Shown piece after piece: positions 15,240 to 21,537 of a stretch of 21,537 nucleotides of DNA. The DNA lies in NCBI GenBank assembly GCA_023446735.1, contig JAEXPQ010000133.1, forward strand, positions 1 through 21,537, read 5' to 3'. This DNA comes from Verrucomicrobiota bacterium (GTDB lineage Bacteria > Verrucomicrobiota > Verrucomicrobiia > Opitutales > Opitutaceae). The notes under the pieces are model-generated. The model was given only the letters and a program-made list of their open reading frames with translations, searched no databases and was not told the DNA's origin. The translations under genes and the position numbers were made by a program. How positions within the stretch are numbered: position 1 is the stretch's first letter; the number at the start of each line of letters is the position of its first letter.

Positions 15240-16295
15240 ATGAGCGAACTAGCCCCCACCACCGGCAGCATCGCGGTGGACGCCATGGGGGGCGACCTCG
15301 GCCCGGCCGAGGTCGTCGCTGCACTGCGCTTGGCATTCGATGCCTTCCCCGATCTGCGCCCCGTCATCCTTGTCGGTGACGAGGCGCAGCTGCGTCCGTT
15401 GCTCGCCGAGGCGGGACTCGCCGCCCATCCGAAACTCTCCATCCAACACGCCTCCGAGGTCGTCACGATGGAAGACGATGTGATGACTGCGATCCGCCGC
15501 AAAAAGGACGCCTCGATGCTCCGCGCCATGGATCTGGTCAAGGAGGGCACCGCCTCCGCCGTGGTCAGCACAGGCAACACGAAGATCCTCGTCGCCGCCG
15601 GCACCCTCAAGCTGCGCACGATCGAGGGCGTCGAACGACCGGCGCTCGCCCCCGTCATCCCCTGCGACGACGGCCACCTCATTCTGATCGACGGCGGCGC
15701 CAATCCCGAGGCCACCCCGCGCCACCTCGTCCACAACGCGATCCTCGGCTCCCACTACTGCCGGGTGGAGCTGGGTATCGCCCGCCCGCGGGTCGGCCTC
15801 CTCACGATCGGTACCGAGGAGGGCAAAGGCAACGCCCTGACCAACACCACCCACGAGGCCCTGAAATCGCTCGGGCATCTCGTGCACTACGTGGGCCCGA
15901 TCGAGGGCTTCCAGGTCTTCCGGCACGATGTCGACGTCGTCGTCTGCGACGGCTTCACCGGGAACATCTGTCTCAAGACGTGGGAGTCGCTGGTGAAGTT
16001 CGTGGGGCGCGAACTCAAGACCCTCTTCAAGGCCAATCCCCTGCGCATGCTCGCCGCCCTTCTCGGCAAAGGCGCCCTGCACGGGCTCCGGCAGCGTATC
16101 CAGCCGGAGCGCTACGGCGGAGCCCCCCTGCTCGGCCTGCGCGGCTGCGTCATCAAGGCCCACGGCTCCGCCAATCGTCACGCGCTGATGAACGCCATCC
16201 ACGACGCCAGCGAATTCCTCCGCAACGATCTCGTCCATCGGATCGAGGCGGACGTCGCCAGCGCCAACGTCCTGCTCGACAAGCCCGCCGCCTGA
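15240..16295 (+). CDS. plsX: Phosphate acyltransferase PlsX
   Basis: 351-aa peripheral membrane enzyme that turns acyl-ACP plus phosphate into acyl-phosphate, the donor that PlsY uses to begin phospholipid synthesis. Seen: N-terminal DAMGGD (14-19), GNT in the STGNTK motif (usually SAGNTG), DGGAN, GLLTIGTEEGKGN, VVCDGFTGN, ERYGGAPLLGLRG and KAHGSA, all in family order. Length is typical. It starts 38 bp after rpmF and ends 43 bp before fabH, a linkage kept across many phyla. Confidence 0.97.
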   Translation: MSELAPTTGSIAVDAMGGDLGPAEVVAALRLAFDAFPDLRPVILVGDEAQLRPLLAEAGLAAHPKLSIQHASEVVTMEDDVMTAIRRKKDASMLRAMDLVKEGTASAVVSTGNTKILVAAGTLKLRTIEGVERPALAPVIPCDDGHLILIDGGANPEATPRHLVHNAILGSHYCRVELGIARPRVGLLTIGTEEGKGNALTNTTHEALKSLGHLVHYVGPIEGFQVFRHDVDVVVCDGFTGNICLKTWESLVKFVGRELKTLFKANPLRMLAALLGKGALHGLRQRIQPERYGGAPLLGLRGCVIKAHGSANRHALMNAIHDASEFLRNDLVHRIEADVASANVLLDKPAA

Positions 16296-16338
16296 GCCGC
16301 GCGGTCGTGTCCCTTCCCTTCCTTCCTTCGTCTTTCGC

Positions 16339-17337
16339 ATGAACCCAGTCGGTCAATCGGTCGTCATTCTCGGAACGGGCTCCTACGCCCCTGCGCGCGT
16401 CCTCGACAACGCGGAGCTCTCGCGCATGGTCGACACGAACGACGAGTGGATCGTCTCCCGCTCCGGTATCCGCGAACGCCATGTCGCCGCGCCCGACGAG
16501 GCCACCTCGGACCTCGCCGCCAAGGCCGGCCAGGCCGCCCTCGCCGACGCCGGGCTCACCCCGGCGGACATCGACCTGCTCATCATCGCGACCTGCACGC
16601 CCGACGCGCCGCTGCCCTCCACCGCGACGCTCACCCAGCACAAGCTCGGCCTCGGCGCCTGCGCCTGCCTCGATCTCGCCGCCGCCTGCAGCGGCTTCCT
16701 CTACTCCCTCGAGGTCGCCAACGCCATGCTGTCCACCGGGCGCTACCGGAAGGCCCTCGTGATCGGGGCCGAGAAGCTCACTTCGCTCACCGACTACCAG
16801 GACCGCACCACCTGCATCCTCTTCGGCGACGGCGCGGGCGCGGTCGTCCTCGGCACCCAGCCGGGCGCCGGCACCGGCATCATCGGCACCAAGCTCTACG
16901 CCGACGGTTCCGCCGCAGACCTCATCAAGGTCGCCTCCGGCGGTTCCCGCAGCCCGGCCTCCGCCGAGACCGTCGCGCGCCGCGAGCATTTCATCCAGAT
17001 GCGCGGCAAGGAAGTGTTCAAGCTCGCCGTCACCGCGATGCAAGACGCCGCCGTTGAACTTTTGGAGAAGAACGGTGTCGCACCCGACCAAGTGAAACTC
17101 CTGATCTCCCACCAGGCCAACCAGCGTATCATCGATGCCATCGCGCAGCGGATGAAGCTCCCGGCCGAGCGCGTGTTCATGAACCTCGAACGCTACGGCA
17201 ACACCTCCGCCGCCTCGATCCCGATCGCCCTGGACGAAGCCCGTCGCGCCGGCCGCATCGTCTCCGGCGACTACGTTCTGTTCGTCGCCTTCGGCGCCGG
17301 CTTGACCTGGGCATCCGCCCTGATTCGCTGGAACTAA
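16339..17337 (+). CDS. fabH: 3-oxoacyl-ACP synthase III (FabH)
   Basis: 332-aa condensing enzyme that starts fatty-acid chains by joining acetyl-CoA (or another primer) with malonyl-ACP. The catalytic triad is visible: C117 in AAACSGF, H258 in ISHQANQR and N288 in ERYGNTS. FGDGAGAVVL (162-171) and the C-terminal FVAFGAGLTWASALIRW are typical. It follows plsX, as in E. coli, but the next genes are not fabD-fabG-acpP: a BamD-like gene starts 4 bp after its stop. The 26 bases before the ATG are almost all pyrimidines, with no Shine-Dalgarno. Confidence 0.97.
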   Translation: MNPVGQSVVILGTGSYAPARVLDNAELSRMVDTNDEWIVSRSGIRERHVAAPDEATSDLAAKAGQAALADAGLTPADIDLLIIATCTPDAPLPSTATLTQHKLGLGACACLDLAAACSGFLYSLEVANAMLSTGRYRKALVIGAEKLTSLTDYQDRTTCILFGDGAGAVVLGTQPGAGTGIIGTKLYADGSAADLIKVASGGSRSPASAETVARREHFIQMRGKEVFKLAVTAMQDAAVELLEKNGVAPDQVKLLISHQANQRIIDAIAQRMKLPAERVFMNLERYGNTSAASIPIALDEARRAGRIVSGDYVLFVAFGAGLTWASALIRWN

Positions 17338-17341
17338 TTTT

Positions 17342-18409
17342 ATGCGCCCTTCGCGCCTGTTCGGCACCCTCGGATTGTTCCTCCTCACCCTGTTTGTTCC
17401 GGCGTGGCTCCACGCCGAACTCGTGTGGACGCCCGGCAATGGCTGGCAGATCGAGGGCGGAGCCCTCGCCACCTTCGCCGGCGAGGAGGGCCGCAACGCC
17501 CTCGACCTGATGAACCGCGCGCGCACCGCCGAGGAGGCGGGCCGCTACGGCCGCGCCCTGCGCCTCTACAAGCGCGTGACCCGCGACTACAGCAAGTCCG
17601 TCTTCGGCCCCGAGGCCCACTTCCGCACCGCGCAGATCCGCCTCGCGCAGAAGAACCACGTGAAGGCCTTCATCGCCTACCAGAACATCATCACGGCCTA
17701 CCCGAACTACGACCGGTTCGACCACGTCATCGCCGAGCAATACCGCATCGCCTCCGCCGTGGCCGACGGCGCCCGCGCCCGCTGGCTCTGGGGCCTGCTG
17801 CCCGGCTTCCCCAAACGCGAAAGCGCCATCGGTTATTTCGAATACGTCGTCGCCAACGCTCCCTACAGCGACTACGCGCCGCTCGCCCTCATGCGTATCG
17901 CGCAGCTGCACAAGCGCTACCGCAGCAAGATCGAGGCGATCGACGCCCTCGACCGCATGATCAACTTCTATCCGAGCAGCATCCTCACGCCGGATGCCTA
18001 TCTCCGCATGGCCCAGGTGCACGCCTCGCTCGTCGACGGTCCGCTCTACGACCAGTACTCCGCCCATGAGGCCGCCACCTACTACAAGGACTTCCTCATC
18101 CTCTTCCCTGGCGACACCGGCGTGGCCGGCGCCGAAAAGGGCCTCGACGAGATGAAGACCGAGCTGGCGCTGAGCCGCATGAAGATGGCGGAGTTCTACC
18201 ACTACAAGCGCCACAACTACATCGCCGCGAAGGTCTTCTACAACGAGGCCATCACCACCTACCCCGATTCGCCGGTGGCCCAGAAGGCGCGAGCCCGCCT
18301 CGACCTCATCGCGCCCAAGATCGCCGCGCAGGAGGAGGCCGCCGCCGCCCGCGCCAACAAGATCGAGCCGCCCAAGCCGAAGAAGAAGAAAGTCCTGTGG
18401 CTCTTCTGA
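17342..18409 (+). CDS. BamD-like tetratricopeptide protein, probable outer-membrane assembly factor
   Basis: 355 aa. Signal peptide at 1-25 (hydrophobic 6-22, then AWLHA-EL). The mature part carries TPR-like helical pairs over about 50-322: RYGRALRLYKRV..DYSKS (68-86), HVKAFIAYQNIITAYPN (106-122), SKIEAIDALDRMINFYPSS (195-213), AATYYKDFLILFPGD (244-258), and NYIAAKVFYNEAITTYPDSPVAQKA (292-316). The last resembles the BamD C-terminal repeat. BamD (YfiO/ComL) supports outer-membrane protein insertion and is normally a lipoprotein of about 245 aa. Here the protein is longer and the signal peptide has no lipobox cysteine, so membrane attachment must differ. The tail is KPKKKKVLWLF. Its place directly before an LptE-like gene supports an envelope role; another TPR-protein function remains possible. 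Confidence 0.75.
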   Translation: MRPSRLFGTLGLFLLTLFVPAWLHAELVWTPGNGWQIEGGALATFAGEEGRNALDLMNRARTAEEAGRYGRALRLYKRVTRDYSKSVFGPEAHFRTAQIRLAQKNHVKAFIAYQNIITAYPNYDRFDHVIAEQYRIASAVADGARARWLWGLLPGFPKRESAIGYFEYVVANAPYSDYAPLALMRIAQLHKRYRSKIEAIDALDRMINFYPSSILTPDAYLRMAQVHASLVDGPLYDQYSAHEAATYYKDFLILFPGDTGVAGAEKGLDEMKTELALSRMKMAEFYHYKRHNYIAAKVFYNEAITTYPDSPVAQKARARLDLIAPKIAAQEEAAAARANKIEPPKPKKKKVLWLF

Positions 18410-18440
18410 GCGCCGCAACCTTCTCCTCCCCGGTCTTCCC

Positions 18441-18947
18441 ATGGTTTCCCTTGTTCGCGGCCTTCTGGCTCTGGCCCTGGCCGGAGCCCTCGCCGGTTGC
18501 TCCCATTATCACCTCGGCGCCCCCGGCCGGCCCCTCGCGCAGTCGATCTTCGTCGCGCCGGTCGTGAACGCGTCCTTCGCGCCGCAGGCCGGTCCGCTCG
18601 TGACCGAAGCCGCGCGCCTGGCGCTCGCCCGCGACGGCCGGACCGATCTCGCCGCCGCCGACTCGGCCGAGGCCAAGCTGGAAATCCGGCTGGTCCGCTT
18701 CGAACGCGATGTCCTCGCCGCCCGCCACGACGACACCGCCCTCGCCCGCAAGTTCGCCGCCAAGCTCACCGCCGAGATTACGTTGACCGACCGCAACGGC
18801 AAAATCCTCCTCGATCGCCGCACCATCACCGCCACCCGCGACGTCTTCGTCGACAGTGGCCTGCAGCCGACCGAGTACCAGACGATGCCGCTGCTCGCCG
18901 AGGCCCTCGCCGTCGAGATCGCCCACGCCGTGCTCGACACGTGGTGA
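18441..18947 (+). CDS. LptE-like outer-membrane lipoprotein
   Basis: 168 aa with a lipoprotein signal peptide: lipobox LAGC with C20, followed by SHYHLG, close to the CGYxL start of mature LptE. The remainder alternates strands and helices as in the LPS-assembly LptE family: SIFVAPVVNASF (35-46), AEAKLEIRLVRFERDV (76-91), KLTAEITLTDRNGKILLDRRTIT (108-130). LptE plugs the LptD barrel that places LPS in the outer leaflet. Similarity in this family is weak in general, so the call rests on lipobox, size, strand pattern and neighbours. It lies 31 bp after the BamD-like gene and 23 bp before rpe. Confidence 0.7.
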   Translation: MVSLVRGLLALALAGALAGCSHYHLGAPGRPLAQSIFVAPVVNASFAPQAGPLVTEAARLALARDGRTDLAAADSAEAKLEIRLVRFERDVLAARHDDTALARKFAAKLTAEITLTDRNGKILLDRRTITATRDVFVDSGLQPTEYQTMPLLAEALAVEIAHAVLDTW

Positions 18948-18970
18948 CATTGCCCCTCCCCGCCGTGGCC

Positions 18971-19621
18971 ATGCCCGCCCCGCTGCTCGCGCCCTCGCTG
19001 CTCGCCGGCGACCACGCCAACCTCGCCGGCTCCGCCGCGGAGGCCGCCGCCGCCGGAGTCCGGTGGCTCCATCTGGACATCATGGACGGGCACTTCGTGC
19101 CCAACCTAACCTTCGGTCCCGGCACCGCCGCCGCCCTGCGCAAACACACCGCGCTCTTCCTCGACACCCACCTGATGCTCGACAACCCCGGCGACTACGT
19201 GGAGCCCTTCGCCCGCGCCGGCAGCGACCTGATCAGCGTCCACATCGAGCCCGCCTACGACCACGCCGCCGTCCTCGCCCGCATCCGCGGCCTGGGGAAA
19301 CAGAACGGCATCGTGCTCAACCCCGGCACGCCGGCGACCGCGATCGAGCACCTGCTCGCCCAGGTCGACCTCGTGTTGCTCATGACCGTCCAACCCGGCT
19401 TCGGCGGACAGTCCTTCCGGCACGATGTGTTGCCGAAGATCGAACAGATCGCCCGCTGGCGCCGCGAGCGCGGCCTCGCATTCCGCCTCGAAGTCGATGG
19501 CGGTGTCGACAACACGACCGCCCCGCTCTGCCTCGCCGCCGGCGCCGACACGCTCGTCGCCGGAACCGCGTTTTTCCGCGCCGCCGATCGGATCGCGTTC
19601 CGTCGCCAGATCGAGGGGTGA
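18971..19621 (+). CDS. rpe: Ribulose-phosphate 3-epimerase
   Basis: 216-aa TIM barrel that interconverts ribulose-5-phosphate and xylulose-5-phosphate in the pentose phosphate pathway. Seen: APSLLAGDH (7-15, S9), HLDIMDGHFVPNLTFGP (34-50, metal ligands H34 and D36), H67 in DTHLM, MTVQPGFGGQ (138-147) and the catalytic D176 in VDGGVDN. Length is typical. The ATG at 18971 gives the family start; the longer upstream frame overlaps the LptE-like gene in another frame. Last gene of the run beginning at rpmF. Confidence 0.97.
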   Translation: MPAPLLAPSLLAGDHANLAGSAAEAAAAGVRWLHLDIMDGHFVPNLTFGPGTAAALRKHTALFLDTHLMLDNPGDYVEPFARAGSDLISVHIEPAYDHAAVLARIRGLGKQNGIVLNPGTPATAIEHLLAQVDLVLLMTVQPGFGGQSFRHDVLPKIEQIARWRRERGLAFRLEVDGGVDNTTAPLCLAAGADTLVAGTAFFRAADRIAFRRQIEG

Positions 19622-19648
19622 GAACCTTCGGCCAAGCGAAAAAACCGC

Positions 19649-19677
19649 TTGCGCCCCGTCGGCGGCGTCAGAATAAA
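19649..19677 (+). promoter_or_regulatory. Candidate rpsO promoter
   Basis: TTGCGC (19649-19654) and AATAAA (19672-19677) match the sigma70 boxes at 4 of 6 each, with a 17-bp spacer, predicting a start near 19684. The -35 overlaps a small hairpin (CAAGCG/CGCTTG, 19633-19651) just after rpe. It is the best candidate in the 216-bp gap between rpe and rpsO. Confidence 0.4.
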
Positions 19678-19691
19678 CAACCCTCGCGTTA

Positions 19692-19719
19692 GTGGCGTTC
19701 CATCGGTTTGGAACGCCAC
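19692..19719 (+). promoter_or_regulatory. Leader hairpin upstream of rpsO
   Basis: A perfect 11-bp stem (19692-19702 with 19709-19719) has the 6-base loop TCGGTT. No T-tract follows on either strand, which argues against an intrinsic terminator. If transcription starts near 19684 it would be the first structure in a 5' leader of about 150 nt. S15 represses its own mRNA in several bacteria through leader structures that differ between lineages, so a regulatory role is possible but unproven. Confidence 0.45.
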
Positions 19720-19837
19720 CTCGACTGGCCCGGCCGCTTCCCGCGGTTGAGCTAGAACGGTGCGACCGGCCTCCACAGCGGGTTGCACGGGGTCTCTTCC
19801 GAGGCCCTCACAGTCGTGGATTACCAATACAACCAAC

Positions 19838-20104
19838 ATGTCTGAAGTCGCTGTTAAACAAGAAGTCATCACCAAGTTCCGGACCCACGAGAAGGACACC
19901 GGCTCCCCCGAGGTGCAGATCGCGCTGCTCAGCCAGCGCATCAACCACCTCACGGAACACCTCCGCGATCACCGCAAGGATTTCCACAGCCGCCGCGGCC
20001 TCCTCGCGATGGCCAGCCGTCGCCGCAAGCTCCTCGATTATCTGAAGAGCGAAAGCGTCGACCGCTACAACGCGGTCCTGCAGGCCCTCAGCCTGCGGCG
20101 CTAA
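19838..20104 (+). CDS. rpsO: 30S ribosomal protein S15
   Basis: 88-aa primary binder of the 16S rRNA central domain. The family signature is complete: DTGSPEVQIALLSQRINHLTEHL, followed by HRKDFHSRRGLL and the C-terminal RRRKLLDYLK. The ATG at 19838 gives the usual length; the frame is open further up to 19760 without similarity. It precedes pnp, as in many bacteria. No Shine-Dalgarno before the start. Confidence 0.98.
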   Translation: MSEVAVKQEVITKFRTHEKDTGSPEVQIALLSQRINHLTEHLRDHRKDFHSRRGLLAMASRRRKLLDYLKSESVDRYNAVLQALSLRR

Positions 20105-20122
20105 AAACCCTCTTTGCCCCGG

Positions 20123-20161
20123 CGGCGGCGATCCCCGGAAAGAGCGCCGCCGACGCCTTTT
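20123..20161 (+). terminator. Hairpin terminator after rpsO
   Basis: CGGCGGCG (20123-20130) pairs with CGCCGCCG (20145-20152) around a 14-base loop, 18 bases past the rpsO stop. A short T-run (TTTT, 20158-20161) follows after 5 bases. It fits a weak or partial intrinsic terminator between rpsO and pnp. Confidence 0.55.
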
Positions 20162-20164
20162 CAG

Positions 20165-20282
20165 GGACCGAATCAAGACTGGGACATTTCCGACCGCCCT
20201 TCGCCCGCGGCGCTGGAGTGAGGAGGGCGCTCGGAAATCTCTCAGGTTCTGGTCCGGCAGGTCGGGAGCTCGCGGAAGCTCC
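20165..20282 (+). promoter_or_regulatory. Structured 5' leader of pnp
   Basis: Three nested or adjacent pairings fill the gap before pnp. A long hairpin joins 20186-20200 with 20224-20238: 8 bp, one C-C mismatch, then 6 bp, with a 23-base loop. GGACC (20165-20169) and GGTCC (20251-20255) can close its base. A second hairpin GGAGCT-cgcgga-AGCTCC (20265-20282) ends 27 bases before the ATG. In E. coli, RNase III cuts such a stem-loop in the pnp leader and PNPase then represses its own mRNA; the same logic is possible here but is inference. Confidence 0.5.
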
Positions 20283-20309
20283 TCCACCCCATTTCCGTAT
20301 CCAGATACC

Positions 20310-21537
20310 ATGAATCAGAAACACTCCGTTACCGTGCCCGAGCTCGGGATCAAGATCTCGACCGGCACCATCGCCCAGCTCGCTTCGGGCGCCGTCACCA
20401 TCAGCCTCGGCGAGACCGAGGTCTTCGTCTCCGCCCAGGTCGCCGCCAGCATCAAGCCCGGACAGGATTTCTTCCCCCTCACCGTCGACTACCGCGAGAA
20501 GTTCTCCGCGGCCGGTCGTTTCCCCGGCGGCTACTTCAAGCGCGAAGGCCGCCCCTCCGAGAAGGAGATCCTCACTTCCCGCCTCTGCGACCGCCCCTGC
20601 CGGCCGCTCTTCCCGGAAGGTTTCCTCAATGAGGTCCAGGTCATCGGCCTGCTCCTCGCCACCGACCTCCAGAACGAACCCGACATCCTGATGGTCAACG
20701 GCGCCTCCGCCGCGCTCGCCATCTCCGATATTCCGTGGGCCGGCCCGATCGCCTGCGTGCGCGTCGGTCTCATCGACGGCCAGTTCGTCACCAACCCGAC
20801 CCTCGACCAGATGGGCGGCTCCGCGCTCGACCTGATCTACGTCGGCACCGAGAAGGAGATGCTCATGATCGAAGGCTCCGCCGACCAACTCCCCGAAGAG
20901 GAGTTCGTCAAGGCCCTCGAATACGCGCAGAACGCGATCCAGCCCATCATCAAGGCCATCAAGGATCTCGTCGCCGTCGCCGGCAAGGCCAAGGTCTCAC
21001 CGGCCCTCGTCACCGCCAAGCCCGAGGCCGCCGCCATCATCAAGCGTGTCGCCGGCGACAAGGTGAAGCCCGCCATCTTCGGCAAGGAGAAGCAGCAGCG
21101 CGCCGCCAACATCAAGGCCCTCAAGGAAGAGGCCAAGGCCGCCCTCGTCGCCGAACTCGGCGAAAAGGGCTTCGCCGACTCCGACCTCTCCATCGTTTTC
21201 GAGGAGCTCCAGTACCACGCCTACCGCTCCACCGTGCTCGACGAGGGCAAGCGCGCCGACGGCCGCGACGCCCTCTCGCTCCGCACCATCACCAGCGAGG
21301 TCGGCGTGCTCCCCCGCGTCCACGGTTCCGCCGTCTTCAAGCGCGGCGACACCCAGGGCCTCGTGATCGCCACCCTTGCCCCCGCGGGCGACGCCCAGGA
21401 GCTCGACGGCCTCACCGGCGGCGCCAAGACCAAGAGCTTCATCCTCCACTACAACTTCCCGCCCTTCTCCGTCGGCGAGACCGGCCGCACCGGTTCCCCG
21501 GGCCGCCGCGAGATCGGCCACGGCGCCCTCGCCGAGC
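20310..21537 (+). CDS. pnp: Polyribonucleotide nucleotidyltransferase (PNPase), 3' end outside the window
   Basis: The first 409 residues are visible and the frame stays open to the window edge; full PNPase is about 700 aa. PNPase degrades RNA 3' to 5' with phosphate. Seen: first RNase PH domain (about 10-145) with FFPLTVDYREKFSAAGRFPGG (residues 54-74) and LCDRPCRPLFPEGF; the all-helical linker (about 155-300); and the beginning of the second, catalytic RNase PH domain with GKRADGRD, HGSAVFKRGDTQ and FILHYNFPPFSVGE, ending at GHGALAE. The catalytic aspartates and the KH and S1 domains lie beyond the edge. It follows rpsO with a 205-bp structured gap. Confidence 0.97.
   Translation, partial: MNQKHSVTVPELGIKISTGTIAQLASGAVTISLGETEVFVSAQVAASIKPGQDFFPLTVDYREKFSAAGRFPGGYFKREGRPSEKEILTSRLCDRPCRPLFPEGFLNEVQVIGLLLATDLQNEPDILMVNGASAALAISDIPWAGPIACVRVGLIDGQFVTNPTLDQMGGSALDLIYVGTEKEMLMIEGSADQLPEEEFVKALEYAQNAIQPIIKAIKDLVAVAGKAKVSPALVTAKPEAAAIIKRVAGDKVKPAIFGKEKQQRAANIKALKEEAKAALVAELGEKGFADSDLSIVFEELQYHAYRSTVLDEGKRADGRDALSLRTITSEVGVLPRVHGSAVFKRGDTQGLVIATLAPAGDAQELDGLTGGAKTKSFILHYNFPPFSVGETGRTGSPGRREIGHGALAE

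Noticed and set aside
19633..19651. Terminator hairpin directly after rpe
   Set aside because: The 6-bp stem has its A-run in the loop and no T-tract on the plus strand, and it overlaps the candidate rpsO -35 box.
20165..20260. Glycine riboswitch before pnp
   Set aside because: The string CTCTCAGG resembles the aptamer 3' side, but the paired GAGAG and the conserved GCCGAAGG core are missing, and pnp is not a usual target.
1..21537. tRNA, rRNA, CRISPR, insertion sequence or phage genes
   Set aside because: No cloverleaf-like stretch, direct-repeat array, transposase or integrase motif was seen; the gaps are all shorter than about 220 bp.

Overview
The window is a GC-rich (visibly above 60%), gene-dense stretch of chromosome from a diderm bacterium. 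The best guess is Verrucomicrobiota, close to Opitutales/Opitutaceae. This rests on high-GC housekeeping genes, outer-membrane assembly genes (BamD-like, LptE-like) beside a Bacillus-type McsA-McsB-ClpC module, and a lack of Shine-Dalgarno motifs before every start. The taxon is inferred from gene content and was not tested by a search. There are 18 protein genes (the last cut by the window edge), and no rRNA, tRNA, mobile element or CRISPR array was seen.

Layout. On the minus strand (63-6818) lie, in transcription order, a nucleoside phosphorylase (deoA-like) with its own strong terminator, a class IV branched-chain aminotransferase (ilvE), and the operon mcsA-mcsB-clpC. At about 6.9 kb a divergent intergenic region switches to the plus strand: argS, a GYF-domain membrane protein with a YihY/BrkB membrane protein, a large secreted protein ending in a fibronectin type III domain, and uppP. 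Then comes a tight run rpmF-plsX-fabH-bamD-like-lptE-like-rpe, and finally rpsO and pnp, each with a structured leader.

How the genes work together. McsA and McsB form the protein-arginine kinase that marks proteins for ClpC; here they are encoded with ClpC but without the CtsR repressor. PlsX and FabH start phospholipid and fatty-acid synthesis, UppP recycles the undecaprenyl carrier for peptidoglycan, and the BamD-like and LptE-like proteins would help insert outer-membrane proteins and LPS. The 15.0-19.6 kb operon thus links lipid supply to outer-membrane building. rpsO-pnp is the widely conserved S15/PNPase pair.

Most worth a second look: the nucleoside phosphorylase has lost the usual phosphate-binding loop and active-site histidine while keeping the base-binding residues; the CtsR-less arginine-kinase operon; the pnp leader, which can form a long hairpin reminiscent of RNase III-controlled pnp leaders; and the absence of Shine-Dalgarno motifs. 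Most of the window is ordinary housekeeping DNA and I saw no clear wholly new system.
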